DNA from: Acidobacteriota bacterium
GTDB lineage: Bacteria; Acidobacteriota; Terriglobia; Bryobacterales; Bryobacteraceae
Length of the DNA stretch: 64,000 nt
Direction: 5' to 3'
Assembly: GCA_947470805.1 (NCBI GenBank)
Contig: CANIVU010000021.1
Location: 1 to 64,000, forward strand
Shown: positions 53,609-63,257 of the stretch, piece by piece
Position numbering within the stretch: the stretch's first letter is position 1
Layout of the letters: every line of letters starts with the position of its first letter
Translations under genes and position numbers: made by a program
Notes under the pieces: generated by a model
The model's input: only the letters and a program-made list of their open reading frames with translations
Databases searched by the model: none
Told to the model about the DNA's origin: nothing

Positions 53609-56600
53609 ATGCGGATACTGGGTTCCTTGTTTCTTTTTGCCGCGGCCGTCGCGGCCGGACAGACCGTTGCGTTTTCGGGGGCGCACACACAGTCGATTCA
53701 ACTGCGGGCCGGGCAGATGGTGGAAGTGTACGCGGGCCTGCCGGCACCGTCGGAACTGCCCGCCAATGGGCGAATTGCCGTGGAATGGGGCAAGTATCGC
53801 AAGGTGCTGCACGCGTTCGACCCGGACTTTTTCATCGTCTATCGCGCGCCGAAGGCCGGCAGCTATTCGCTGAAGCTCACTAAGGTGGAGAACGAGGAGC
53901 CGCTGTTCAACAATCCCCGCTGGCGCGAGACCGGGACGATTGAGAAGATCACGCCGTTCCCGAAATTGACGCCGTGGCCGGCCGGGAAATCGGTGAAGCT
54001 GCGGACGTGGATCAAGCCGGTGACCCCCGGCAAATCCGCGCGCGGGATGATTGTCGAGGCGGAGCCGAATGATTCGATCGCCGAGGCGCAGCCCGTTGAA
54101 ATTGGCGCGTCGGGCAACGATGAGAATCTGCACATCACGGGCGGCGCTGACGATGCCGAATACTTCGACAATGGCGCCGTTGGCACCAGCGGCATGGACT
54201 GGTTCCGCATTGAATACAAGGGTAAGGAGCCACGCCTGTTCACGGCGAATCTGGCGTTGCCGGATCCGTTCGTTGTGGCGCAGTTGCTGTTCTACACGGC
54301 CGATGGCAAGGAGTTTCGCGACGGCGCGAATCCCAACGAACGAGTGCATCAACAGCTGGAAGGGCACCGCACGGCGATGACGCGCACGCTGCAGCCAGGT
54401 GGTGTGTATTTCCTGAAAGTGGAATCGAACTCGCCGGGGTATGAGGTGGAGTTGCGCATCCGCAGGCCCGCGCCGTACACCGACGTGCCCACCGCGATTC
54501 GCCAGGCGATGTACGACCATCTGGGCCAGGTGGACGCGTGGCTGATGAATCGTCCGCGCGGCGCGGCCATTGATCGGCGCATTCGCGACACGGGGTCGCT
54601 GCTCGGCTCGCACTGCATGAGCTGCCATACGCAGTCGGGAGTGTGGGGGCCCTCGGGGCCCTTGAAATATGGGTATCGGATTGAGAACATCGTCAACTAT
54701 CGCCACCTGGCGAACCTGGCGTATGAGTCCATGCGACCGACGAATGAGTTGGCGGAGGCCGCGAATAATACGTCGCTTGCGCCGTTGGACTTGGGCGACG
54801 GGCCGGCTGGCACGCGCGTGGCCGGGTTCAACGTGACGACGCTGGAGGCGTTGGTTCCTCCGCGCCGGTTGCACTCCACGCAACAGATTCGCGCGGCCAA
54901 TTTCGTTTTGCAATCGAGCGACCCCAGCGGTATCAACGCCGCCGGGCCTGGGTCCAATATCGGGCAGGCCCTGGTGTATCGCTTTGCGGGTGAGATCTTG
55001 AAGCGCGCGTGGTTGAATACGCGGAATCCGAAGTATCTCGATGCGCTGGAAGAGAAGGCGCGGCTGGCGATGAAAGTGCGTCCGCGTTTTTCCGACGACA
55101 TGTCGAACCGGATTCTTTTGTTCAAGGAAGTCTACATCTCCAAGCCCGCCGACTCCGATGAGGAGAAGGCCTGGCAGAAACAGATCGCAGCCCAACTCAA
55201 AGAGGACGAGCAGCGGCTCCGCCAAACGCAGCGCCCCAATGGCATGTGGCAGTTTGATCCGGGCGCGCAGAGCAATGGGCAGTGGTCGCCGAAGATCGAT
55301 GATAAGGATCAGGACCCCGCGCCCACGGCGCTCGCGATTATGGCGTTGCACGCGATGGGCGCGTCGAAGGACGATCCGCAAGTTTCGAGAGCCGTCCAGG
55401 CTCTTCTCAAGAAACAGGACCCGTTCGGCCGCTGGAATGAGCACGCGCTGACGGGCTTCGTGACCACGGCGTATACGCTGCAGGCGCTGGCGCGGCTGTA
55501 TCCAGTCAACGATGCCAAGCCGGTACGCGCCGACTTCGCTGAGCGCCCTGGCGAATCGATGGCGGACACGATCGGGCGGCTTCGCGCGCTTGCTCAGCAA
55601 GACGATAAGCAGTTCGCCGATATCGCCATCGCGGGCGCGAAACATGTGAGTCCGCAGGTCCGCTATTGGGCCTACATCGCCCTGGGCGCCATGCACGATG
55701 AGCGCGCCGTGCCCCAGCAGATTGGCGGGCTCGGCGACCCGGTAAAGATGGTGCGCGAAGCAGCCCGCTGGGGCATGCGCCAAACGCTGCTCGACGACAA
55801 AGGATGGGACCACCTCTTCCCTGCCCTGGCCACCGCCGATGACCTGACGCGCGAGTGGGCCGCGGGCGCGCTGGTCATGCGAGCTGACGCCGTGATGCCG
55901 CACTCCGCCGTGGGTTGGCCGCGCTTGACTGCCGCCTTCCGCAAAATGATGATCGACGATCCGCACCCGGCCGTCCGCGCCTGGGCCTCTCGCGCGGCCT
56001 GGAACTGGTGGATTTGGAATCCGCCCGTGCGCATGGATTTGAACGACACGTTCCTTACGATGCTGGAACGGCCGGAGCCTTCGGCGCTGGCGGAGAACGC
56101 CAAGCGATACCAGACGGAGGCGCTGTTCATCGCCAACGGCCAGCGCGCCAATGGCAGCAAGGAGCATCAGTATCCGGAGTTGACGACGCTCTTCGAGGAG
56201 TTGAGCAGGCGGCTTGATCGGCCGAATCCAGTGTTGGTGAATCGCGTCGTCAACATCGCCGCGACCTTCTATAATCAGGCCGGCGGCGATGGCGGGCCGG
56301 GGCAGATGGGTTACGTCACCCCCAAGTCGAGCGATGCGCTGGGCAAGGCGGTGTACGCGTATTGGAACGGCCTCACGCCGGAGTCGCCGAAGGATTGGCT
56401 GAAGCTGGCGCTCGAATCGGCGGCCAACATCACCTACGAGCCGCTGCAGAAAAAACTGCTCGACTACTCCACCACCGGCCCGCAGGAGTACCGCACGCTG
56501 GCCGCCACGTCGCTCGCCGATCCGCGTGTCATCACGCTGAACGCCGCGCAGGAGTTTGTCGAGCCGCTTATGGAACAGGTCACCCGCGGCGCCAACGAAC

Positions 56601-57556
56601 CGGAGCGGCGCGCGGAGTTGGTCAACCCCATTTTGAAGCTCTTCTCCCGCGCCCGCTGGAACATGCCGAAGACCGACGAGCAGCAGAACATCTTCTACAA
56701 ACTCCTGCTGCCCGAATTCGCCGAAGAACGCGGCAAACTGCCCGAAAACACGAGGGCGTTGCTGCAGATGGATAAGGACTCCGCCGACTGGTTCCTGGCC
56801 CGCAGCATGGGCCGCGTCATCCACTCCAACCCCGACCTGCAGATCGAAGCGCTGGTGAAGCGCATGCCCGCCAGCTACAAGACGCCGATGGAGGAGATCC
56901 TATGGCTCGATAGCGCCCGCTGGCTGCTTAGCTGGCAGACGCCGATTCCCGAAGTTCGCGGTGCGGCGCCCGCTGCCGACCCGCACAAGCAGGCCCGGGA
57001 CCGCGCCGCCTCGCTGGTTGCCGCGCAGTTGACGCGCAAGGTGGACGGACGTCTGCGTGGCGGTGCCATCAGCCTAGCCGCGTCGAACACCATCGTCCGC
57101 ATACACCCCATCGTCAAGGCCGCGCTGCAGCCGATTCAGCCCGACCTCTACGAAGACGACGTGCCCGATGCTAAGGCGCTCACTCCCGAGTGGCGCAAGA
57201 ATTTCGAGTACTTCCGCGACTGGGTGACGCCCGAGTTGCTCCGCCCCAATCGCGACGACGAGTTCGCCTGCATGACCTGCCACGGTCTGGCCGGCCGCGT
57301 GCCTTCGATGGAGTTCAAACCCGCCGATGGCCGCGGCTACCTGAAGGCCGCCGATCTCTGGGCGAACTACAAGATCCTGCTCGAACGCGTCAACGACGCC
57401 GACGTGGAAAACTCCAAGCTCCTGCGCAAACCGCTCAACGTGCAGACGGGCAAGGAGGACGGCCATCAAGGCGGCCGCCGCTTCAACCCGGAAGACCGCG
57501 GCTACCAGATTTTCCGCCGCTGGGTGCTCGACGCCGCCAACCTCAAGAAACGCTAA
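53609..57556 (+). CDS. Giant exported protein with two CXXCH haem motifs and helical repeats
   Basis: This 1315-residue protein has a signal peptide (LGSLFLFAAAVAAGQ), an N-terminal beta-rich part with a pre-peptidase-like module (VEAEPNDSIAEAQPVEIG, DWFRIEYKGKEPRLF), a first haem motif CMSCH at residues 336-340, an alpha-toroid-like middle (DPAPTALAIMALHAMG, EHALTGFVTTAYTLQALARL), HEAT-like repeats (HVSPQVRYWAYIALGAM, MVREAARWGMR, PAVRAWASRAAW), and a second haem motif CMTCH at 1221-1225. I know no characterised homologue. It is probably a periplasmic redox or scaffold protein. Its TAA stop overlaps the acyl-CoA synthetase start (TAATG). Confidence 0.8.
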   Translation: MRILGSLFLFAAAVAAGQTVAFSGAHTQSIQLRAGQMVEVYAGLPAPSELPANGRIAVEWGKYRKVLHAFDPDFFIVYRAPKAGSYSLKLTKVENEEPLFNNPRWRETGTIEKITPFPKLTPWPAGKSVKLRTWIKPVTPGKSARGMIVEAEPNDSIAEAQPVEIGASGNDENLHITGGADDAEYFDNGAVGTSGMDWFRIEYKGKEPRLFTANLALPDPFVVAQLLFYTADGKEFRDGANPNERVHQQLEGHRTAMTRTLQPGGVYFLKVESNSPGYEVELRIRRPAPYTDVPTAIRQAMYDHLGQVDAWLMNRPRGAAIDRRIRDTGSLLGSHCMSCHTQSGVWGPSGPLKYGYRIENIVNYRHLANLAYESMRPTNELAEAANNTSLAPLDLGDGPAGTRVAGFNVTTLEALVPPRRLHSTQQIRAANFVLQSSDPSGINAAGPGSNIGQALVYRFAGEILKRAWLNTRNPKYLDALEEKARLAMKVRPRFSDDMSNRILLFKEVYISKPADSDEEKAWQKQIAAQLKEDEQRLRQTQRPNGMWQFDPGAQSNGQWSPKIDDKDQDPAPTALAIMALHAMGASKDDPQVSRAVQALLKKQDPFGRWNEHALTGFVTTAYTLQALARLYPVNDAKPVRADFAERPGESMADTIGRLRALAQQDDKQFADIAIAGAKHVSPQVRYWAYIALGAMHDERAVPQQIGGLGDPVKMVREAARWGMRQTLLDDKGWDHLFPALATADDLTREWAAGALVMRADAVMPHSAVGWPRLTAAFRKMMIDDPHPAVRAWASRAAWNWWIWNPPVRMDLNDTFLTMLERPEPSALAENAKRYQTEALFIANGQRANGSKEHQYPELTTLFEELSRRLDRPNPVLVNRVVNIAATFYNQAGGDGGPGQMGYVTPKSSDALGKAVYAYWNGLTPESPKDWLKLALESAANITYEPLQKKLLDYSTTGPQEYRTLAATSLADPRVITLNAAQEFVEPLMEQVTRGANEPERRAELVNPILKLFSRARWNMPKTDEQQNIFYKLLLPEFAEERGKLPENTRALLQMDKDSADWFLARSMGRVIHSNPDLQIEALVKRMPASYKTPMEEILWLDSARWLLSWQTPIPEVRGAAPAADPHKQARDRAASLVAAQLTRKVDGRLRGGAISLAASNTIVRIHPIVKAALQPIQPDLYEDDVPDAKALTPEWRKNFEYFRDWVTPELLRPNRDDEFACMTCHGLAGRVPSMEFKPADGRGYLKAADLWANYKILLERVNDADVENSKLLRKPLNVQTGKEDGHQGGRRFNPEDRGYQIFRRWVLDAANLKKR

Positions 57557-59190
57557 TGCCCTACGATACCGGTCTCGACCGCAACCCCGCCAACTACGCC
57601 GCGCTCACGCCGACGAGCTTCCTGACCTGGGCCGCCGAAGTCTATCCCGATCGCCTCTCCGGCATTCACGGCACACGCACCTTCACGTGGCGCGAGACGT
57701 ACGCGCGCTGCCGCCGGCTCGCCTCCGCCCTCGCGAAACTCGGCGTCACGCGCAACACCACCGTCGCCGCCATGCTGGCCAACACGCCGGAAATGTATGA
57801 GGCGCACTTCGGCATCCCCATGGCAGGCGGCGTGATTAACACGCTCAACACGCGTCTGGATGCCGACGCGATCGCCTTCATGCTTCGCCACGGCGACGCG
57901 AAGATCCTCATTACCGATCGCATGTACTCCGAGGTGATGCGCGATGCGCTGGCGCGTTGTGGAACGAACCCGATCGTCATCGACGTGGACGACAGCGAGT
58001 ATGACGGCCCCGGCGAGCGGCTCGGCTCCATCGAGTACGAAGACCTTCTGAGAACCGGCGATCCAGCCTTCCAATGGGCCCCGCCGAGCGACGAGTGGGA
58101 CGCCATCGCGCTCTCCTACACCAGCGGCACCACGGGCGATCCCAAGGGTGTCGTTACCCATCACCGCGGCGCCTATTTATCGGCTCTCGGCGACATCGTG
58201 GCGTGGGATATGCCGTCCTTCCCCGTCTACCTGTGGAGCGTGCCTATGTTCCACTGCAACGGCTGGTGCCACGGCTGGTCTGTTGCCGCCAAGGCCGGGA
58301 CGAACATCTATTTACGCAAGGTCGATCCGGCTGTGATGCTGCGCCTGATTCGGGAGCACCGCGTCACCCACTTCGGCGGCGCGCCCATCGTCTACAGTTT
58401 CCTGGTCAACGCGCCGGACGAGCTCTACGAAGGCATCAACCACACCGTCCACTGCTTCACCGGCGGCGCCGCGCCGCCCGCCTCCGTCATCGAAGCCACC
58501 GAGCGCCGGGGCTTCCGGCTCACCCACATCTACGGCCTCACGGAAACCTACGGCCCCGCCACTATCTGCGCGAAGAAGCCCGAATGGGACGAGTTCGAAC
58601 TCCACGAACGCGCCCGCCTCAATGGCCGCCAGGGCGTGCGGTTTCAGCTGCAAGAGGGCATGACCGTCATCGATCCGGAGACGATGCGCGAAGTCCCCGC
58701 CGATGGCGAGACGATCGGCGAAGTCATGTACCGCGGCAACATGACGATGAAGGGATATCTCAAAAACCCCAAGTCCACCGAAGCCGCTTTTGCCGGCGGT
58801 TGGTTCCACACCGGCGACCTCGCCGTGCTCCAAGCCGATGGCTACATCAAGATCAAGGACCGCTCCAAGGACATCATCATCTCCGGTGGCGAGAACATAT
58901 CATCGCTCGAAGTTGAGGACACTATCCACCGGCACGAGAAGGTCATGGCCTGTGCCGTCGTCGCCCAGCCCGATGAAAAATGGGGCGAAACGCCCGTGGC
59001 ATTTGTGGAACTGAAGGACGGCACCAGCGTGACCGAGGAAGAGTTGATCCTGCATTGCCGCGAACACATGGCCCACTTCAAATGCCCCAAACGCGTGGTG
59101 TTCGGCCCCGTTCCCCGCACCTCCACCGGCAAGATTCAGAAGTTCGTCCTGCGCCAGCGGGTCCGCTCCACCGCCGCCATCGATGTGTGA
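57556..59190 (+). CDS. Acyl-CoA synthetase, AMP-forming
   Basis: This 544-residue enzyme activates a carboxylic acid to its CoA thioester. It has the P-loop-like motif YTSGTTGDPKG (A3), the A5 segment YGLTETYGP, A7 GWFHTGDL, A8 KIKDRSKDIIISGGENIS and the A10 lysine in PRTSTGKIQK. The pattern PMFHCNGWCHGW is shared with the medium-chain/methylthiopropionate (DmdB) and cinnamate-like ligases, so a short or medium chain acid is likely. No signal peptide. It starts on the stop of the giant haem-motif protein; why these two should be coupled is unclear. Confidence 0.92.
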   Translation: MPYDTGLDRNPANYAALTPTSFLTWAAEVYPDRLSGIHGTRTFTWRETYARCRRLASALAKLGVTRNTTVAAMLANTPEMYEAHFGIPMAGGVINTLNTRLDADAIAFMLRHGDAKILITDRMYSEVMRDALARCGTNPIVIDVDDSEYDGPGERLGSIEYEDLLRTGDPAFQWAPPSDEWDAIALSYTSGTTGDPKGVVTHHRGAYLSALGDIVAWDMPSFPVYLWSVPMFHCNGWCHGWSVAAKAGTNIYLRKVDPAVMLRLIREHRVTHFGGAPIVYSFLVNAPDELYEGINHTVHCFTGGAAPPASVIEATERRGFRLTHIYGLTETYGPATICAKKPEWDEFELHERARLNGRQGVRFQLQEGMTVIDPETMREVPADGETIGEVMYRGNMTMKGYLKNPKSTEAAFAGGWFHTGDLAVLQADGYIKIKDRSKDIIISGGENISSLEVEDTIHRHEKVMACAVVAQPDEKWGETPVAFVELKDGTSVTEEELILHCREHMAHFKCPKRVVFGPVPRTSTGKIQKFVLRQRVRSTAAIDV

Positions 59191-59209
59191 GAAATAGCTG
59201 CATCACAAT

Positions 59210-59227
59210 TAGTTGATGCGTCATCTA
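59210..59227. promoter_or_regulatory. Candidate MarR operator
   Basis: TAGTTGATGCGTCATCTA is an imperfect 18-base palindrome (14 of 18 positions symmetric), 21 bases before the MarR start. Position and size fit a MarR-family binding site for autoregulation. Confidence 0.55.
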
Positions 59228-59247
59228 TTCACGTGTAGAGTAAAGAC

Positions 59248-59736
59248 ATGGAACGCCCCTCCGTCCGCCGGTTGCGCGAAGAGATCCAACAAACCAAGCC
59301 GTTTCACGATCGCGCGCATGCCGCCGGAATCGCTCTGGTGCGAACCGCCGATGAGGGCCGCCGCACGTTCGAATCGCTCGTCACGCCGCATGGCGTTTCG
59401 ATCGAACAGTACAACGTGCTGCGTATCCTTCGCGGCGCCGGAGAAAAGGGCCTGCCCACTTTGGAAATTGCCGCCCGCTTGCTGGAGAAGAACCCCGGCA
59501 TCACGCGGTTGATCGACAAATTGGAAGCCAAGGAACTGGTCAGGCGCGCCCGCTGCGAAACGGACCGGCGCCAGGTCTTCTGCACAATCACCGCCGCCGG
59601 CGCGGCGATCGTCAACGAGCTTGACGAACCCTCCCGGCGGCAAAATCAACAGTTCTTCCGGGGCCTCACCGCCGCGCAGATCGACACTTTGCTCGACCTG
59701 CTCGACCGTGTCCGCTACCCCGACGAAAAACCTTAA
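59248..59736 (+). CDS. MarR-family transcriptional regulator
   Basis: This 162-residue regulator has the MarR winged helix: VSIEQYNVLRILRG, GLPTLEIAARLLEKNPGITRLIDKLEAKELV (HTH, in part) and RCETDRRQVFCTITAAG, the typical wing. It heads a three-gene unit with a SnoaL-like and a YceI gene, spaced 10 and 1 bases apart. A palindromic site lies directly upstream. The ligand is unknown, though MarR regulators next to YceI often respond to phenolic or lipophilic stress. Confidence 0.92.
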   Translation: MERPSVRRLREEIQQTKPFHDRAHAAGIALVRTADEGRRTFESLVTPHGVSIEQYNVLRILRGAGEKGLPTLEIAARLLEKNPGITRLIDKLEAKELVRRARCETDRRQVFCTITAAGAAIVNELDEPSRRQNQQFFRGLTAAQIDTLLDLLDRVRYPDEKP

Positions 59737-59746
59737 GGAAACCACA

Positions 59747-60103
59747 ATGAACACGCAAGAATTGGACCAGGCACTGAACCAGCAGATCCTGGGAGGCGAC
59801 ATCATGGGCGCTTTTGAGAAGTACTACGCCGAGGACATCGTGATGCAGGAAAACTCAGCCGAACCCTTCGTGGGCAAAGCGTTCAACCGCGAGCGCGAGT
59901 TGCAGTTCGTCAACTCCATCGCCGAGTTCCACGGCGCCGCGGTGCTCGCCTCGGCCACCAGCGGCGACACCAGCTTCAGCGAATGGGAGATGGACGTGAC
60001 CTTCAAAGGTGGCGCGCGCTTTAAGCTCGCCCAGGTTGCCGTGCGCACCTGGAAAGATGGCCAGGTTGTCCGCGAACGCTTCTACTACAACAAGGGAAAC
60101 TAA
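59747..60103 (+). CDS. SnoaL-like / NTF2-fold protein
   Basis: This 118-residue protein fits the SnoaL-like (NTF2) fold: LNQQILGGDIMGAFEKYYAEDIVMQE, then WEMDVTFKGGARFKLAQVAVRTWKDGQVVRERFYYN (in part). Such small alpha+beta cones are used as isomerases, hydrolases or binding proteins; no catalytic residue is obvious. AAGGAA is six bases upstream of the ATG. It sits between the MarR and YceI genes and should be controlled by the MarR regulator. Confidence 0.82.
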   Translation: MNTQELDQALNQQILGGDIMGAFEKYYAEDIVMQENSAEPFVGKAFNRERELQFVNSIAEFHGAAVLASATSGDTSFSEWEMDVTFKGGARFKLAQVAVRTWKDGQVVRERFYYNKGN

Positions 60104-60104
60104 C

Positions 60105-60668
60105 ATGCGCACGATTGGACTTTTACTGCTCTCCGCCTCCGCCTGGGGCGCCGATTACACGATCGACACGGCCCACAGCGCCGCCGGCTTTGGCGCCAAA
60201 CACATGATGGTGACCAACGTCCGCGGCCGCTTCTCCAACGTCACCGGCAAGATCAGCTACGACCCGAAGAATCTGGCCGCGGCCAAGGTCGAAGCCACCA
60301 TAGACGCTTCCACCGTTGACACGCAGCAGGCCAAGCGCGACGCCCACTTGAAGTCACCCGACTTCTTCGACGTCGCCAAGTACCCTACCCTGACCTTCCG
60401 TTCCACCAAGTGGGCGCAGGTCAACGGCAAACTGAAGATCACCGGCGACCTCACTATCCACGGCGTGACGAAATCCGTCACGCTCGACGTGGACGGTCCG
60501 GCTCCGGAAGTGAAAGGCCCCGGCGGCGTCACCATCGGCGCCAGCGCCTCCACAAAGATCAATCGCAAGGAATTCGGCCTGGTTTGGAACAAACTGATGG
60601 ATACCGGCGGCGCCGTCGTCGGGGACGAGATCAGCATCACGCTCGATATTGAAGCCACGCGCAACTAG
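60105..60668 (+). CDS. YceI-family exported lipid-binding protein
   Basis: This 187-residue protein has a signal peptide (LLLLSASAWGA) and a YceI lipocalin-like barrel (PF04264): YTIDTAHSAAGFGAKHMMVTNVRGRF, then FFDVAKYPTLTFRSTKW, LTIHGVTKSVTLDV and RKEFGLVWN (in part). The family binds isoprenoids in the periplasm and is often induced under stress. It starts two bases after the SnoaL-like gene. Its last four bases overlap the convergent phosphoesterase gene. Confidence 0.93.
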   Translation: MRTIGLLLLSASAWGADYTIDTAHSAAGFGAKHMMVTNVRGRFSNVTGKISYDPKNLAAAKVEATIDASTVDTQQAKRDAHLKSPDFFDVAKYPTLTFRSTKWAQVNGKLKITGDLTIHGVTKSVTLDVDGPAPEVKGPGGVTIGASASTKINRKEFGLVWNKLMDTGGAVVGDEISITLDIEATRN

Positions 60669-63163
60669 CGTTTCTTCTTCTCTTCCGCCTCGTCTTCGTC
60701 GTCGGTCTCTACCGTGATCGGCGCGAAGACGGCGCGGGGCGGCGCAGGATACGGTGTGTTCCACCCTCTCGCCTCGCCCCATAAAATCCGGTTCAGTTTT
60801 TCAGAAGGCACCGCGTCCGGCACCTCAAACCGCATCTTCATCGACGCTCGTGCAGCCTCCCGCGCCTTGCCCTTCAGCGCCGTGAGCGGCGGGTTCACGT
60901 CGAACAGCGACTGCTTCGGCATCTCCGCCGTAAAGCCCGTCAAATCCGCCGTATCCGTGAACGATTCGCGCATTTCGGTGGCGATCAGATCGAACAGCGA
61001 CATCGTCGGCAGCCCCAGCATCAGTTCCATCGTCTTCAACATGCTCTGGTGCGAATAGAAGGTGGAATCGATGTGGCCGCGCCGGGTATAGGGGCTCACC
61101 GCCAGCGCCGTCGTGCGATGGCCGTCCACGTGGTCGACGCCGTTCTGCGCATCGTCTTCCACAACAAAAATCGCCATTTTCGGCCAGAATTTCGATTTTG
61201 TCAGCCCTTCGACAATCTGGCCCACCGCCAGGTCGTTATCGGCCACCATCGATTTCGGCGTCGACGAACCGGGCCGCGTCCCCGCCGTGTGATCGCTCGG
61301 CAACAGCATGATCGTCAGGTTCGGCATCTTGCCGTCCTTGTTCCACTGTTCCACATCCTCCAGGAAAATCTGCGCCCGCACGACGTCAGGAATCCCGTGC
61401 GAATAACTCGGGAAATAGGGAGCCAGGATCGTGTTCAATTTGGCGATCGGCGCCTTCACATTCCAACGGCCGCGGTACTTCTCCCCGCGCTGCCAGCCCT
61501 GCAGCAGTTCCTTACGAACGGCGTGATCATCCGCCAAATGCCCCGCATATTCGCCATACACGCGCACCGTCCGGCCGCGCGCCAGGGCGTAGTCCCACAG
61601 GAATCCACTTGAAGAATACGCCAGCGGATCGGTGCCGTCGTAGGGATAGCTGCGGCCATCGTAACCGGGCCATAAACAGTAGGACGTCTCGTTGGCCTGC
61701 GTCGCCCACTGGTGCCCATCGGCGGAGTTACCGCCCGTGGCGTAGAAGTTATCGAGCAGGACAAACTGTTCCGCCAACTTATGCTGATTCGGGGTCACAT
61801 CGCGGCCGAACATCGTAAGCGACGGCTCGCTATTGCCCTTGCCGATATCGCCGAACACCTGATCGTAGGTGCGGTTTTCCTTGATGATGTAGACCACGTG
61901 CTCAATCAACGACGGGTCGCCGCTGCGCGCCGGCACCGCTGTCGCCCGCGACGATGGCGCCACCGCCACCCCAGCCCCGGCCATGTGGTTGTTCTCAATC
62001 ACGGCCGTGGTCCAGGACGCCAATTGCGGCGCGCCCGGCAGATCGATCACCTGCACCGAGCCGCGATTGGAATGCACAAACCGCCGGTCCGGCTTCTCGC
62101 TCCAGCCCGACCCGACGCCTAGAATCGCACCCACCGCCAACCGCTTGCCGTCCGGGCTCAACGCCAGGCTGCTGGGGTACCAGTAGGTAGGAATGGCGCC
62201 TTCGCTCGCGCCCGTCGCCGTCTTCAGCACCATCACCGCGTTAATCCCGCCGCAGGCCACATAGAGCCGCGCGCCATCGGTCGACACGGCAAGCGCCGTC
62301 GGCGCCACGCCAAAGGCCTTGCGGGCGAAGGGCTGCAGCGCCCACGTCGCCACCACCGCCTGCGTCTTCGTATCCACAACGCTGATCGAATCGGAATTCG
62401 TATTGGCCACATAGAGCCGCCCGCGCGTCTCGTCCCAGGCCAGCGCCGTCGGATGCAGGCCAACGGCAATCGAATGCGTCACCTTGCCCGACGCCACATC
62501 GACCCGCGAAACCGTCCCGCTCGCGGCCACGCCGCGCGCGTCGACCAAGACCTGATCGGCTGTGGGCGCCAGGCCCGTCGGCGCCGTCACCTCACCCTTC
62601 CGCGGCACACGCCCGCCCCAATTGCCCACATAGGCCACCGTGCCCTTAGCATCCACCGCCAGCCCCACCGGCGCGATGCCCGTATCGATCTTCGCCACGC
62701 TCCCATCGCCCCCCACCACGGCCAGCTTATTCTCAAACGCGAGCGCGGCAAACACCTTGCCGCCGCGTTCCCGCACCGCCCCCGCCTGGTTCTTCCCCAA
62801 CTCCACCCCGCGCGTATCCTCGCCGCGGTGCAGCCAAACTTTGTTCTCCCGCTGGAACAGCCACACCGGGTCGGCCCCATCGATGGCCTGAATCCCGCCG
62901 CGGCCCTTGGCCACGGTGTGCCGCAGCACCTTGTTCTGCCGCCAATCCATCCGATACACGCCCACCCCGGTCAGCACCTGCACCTCGTCGGCCGAGCGGA
63001 ACTGCACGCCATAGACGCGCCCGTTGAACACCGTCGGCACACCCGCCGGCGTCACCATCTGCCGCGTCGTCACCACCCCCGGATCGGTCACCGCGCGCGC
63101 CGGGCGCTCCGTAGTTTGAGCCAGCAATACCGCCGAGAACAGGAAAAAGAACCGAAAACTCAT
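60665..63163 (-). CDS. Exported YVTN beta-propeller and phosphoesterase-domain protein
   Basis: This 832-residue protein has a signal peptide (FRFFFLFSAVLLAQ) and a seven-bladed propeller at about residues 60-370 with YVTN-like repeats (GRLYVANTNSDSISVVD, ARLYVACGGINAVMVL). A phosphoesterase domain follows (PF04185, alkaline-phosphatase superfamily): KENRTYDQVFGD, GGNSADGHQWA, VEDDAQNGVDHVDGHRT. This two-domain architecture is common in Acidobacteriota; substrates are unknown. The ATG at 63163 gives the signal peptide; an upstream extension is not credible. It is divergent from the DHH-like gene. Confidence 0.9.
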   Translation of the reverse strand: MSFRFFFLFSAVLLAQTTERPARAVTDPGVVTTRQMVTPAGVPTVFNGRVYGVQFRSADEVQVLTGVGVYRMDWRQNKVLRHTVAKGRGGIQAIDGADPVWLFQRENKVWLHRGEDTRGVELGKNQAGAVRERGGKVFAALAFENKLAVVGGDGSVAKIDTGIAPVGLAVDAKGTVAYVGNWGGRVPRKGEVTAPTGLAPTADQVLVDARGVAASGTVSRVDVASGKVTHSIAVGLHPTALAWDETRGRLYVANTNSDSISVVDTKTQAVVATWALQPFARKAFGVAPTALAVSTDGARLYVACGGINAVMVLKTATGASEGAIPTYWYPSSLALSPDGKRLAVGAILGVGSGWSEKPDRRFVHSNRGSVQVIDLPGAPQLASWTTAVIENNHMAGAGVAVAPSSRATAVPARSGDPSLIEHVVYIIKENRTYDQVFGDIGKGNSEPSLTMFGRDVTPNQHKLAEQFVLLDNFYATGGNSADGHQWATQANETSYCLWPGYDGRSYPYDGTDPLAYSSSGFLWDYALARGRTVRVYGEYAGHLADDHAVRKELLQGWQRGEKYRGRWNVKAPIAKLNTILAPYFPSYSHGIPDVVRAQIFLEDVEQWNKDGKMPNLTIMLLPSDHTAGTRPGSSTPKSMVADNDLAVGQIVEGLTKSKFWPKMAIFVVEDDAQNGVDHVDGHRTTALAVSPYTRRGHIDSTFYSHQSMLKTMELMLGLPTMSLFDLIATEMRESFTDTADLTGFTAEMPKQSLFDVNPPLTALKGKAREAARASMKMRFEVPDAVPSEKLNRILWGEARGWNTPYPAPPRAVFAPITVETDDEDEAEEKKKR

Positions 63164-63257
63164 GAAGATATTGTAGGTCCAGTTTGTGACAGCAAAATGG
63201 CAGAGTTGCAAATACCACCCCGGCTGTGGCAGTCTGATAAGTTTTCCTGCCTACAAA

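Noticed and set aside
52986-56824. Extension of the ECF sigma frame far upstream on the minus strand to about 1280 residues.
   Set aside because: The sigma factor begins at 53494 with GGAGG and normal length; the extension is a shadow of the haem-motif gene.
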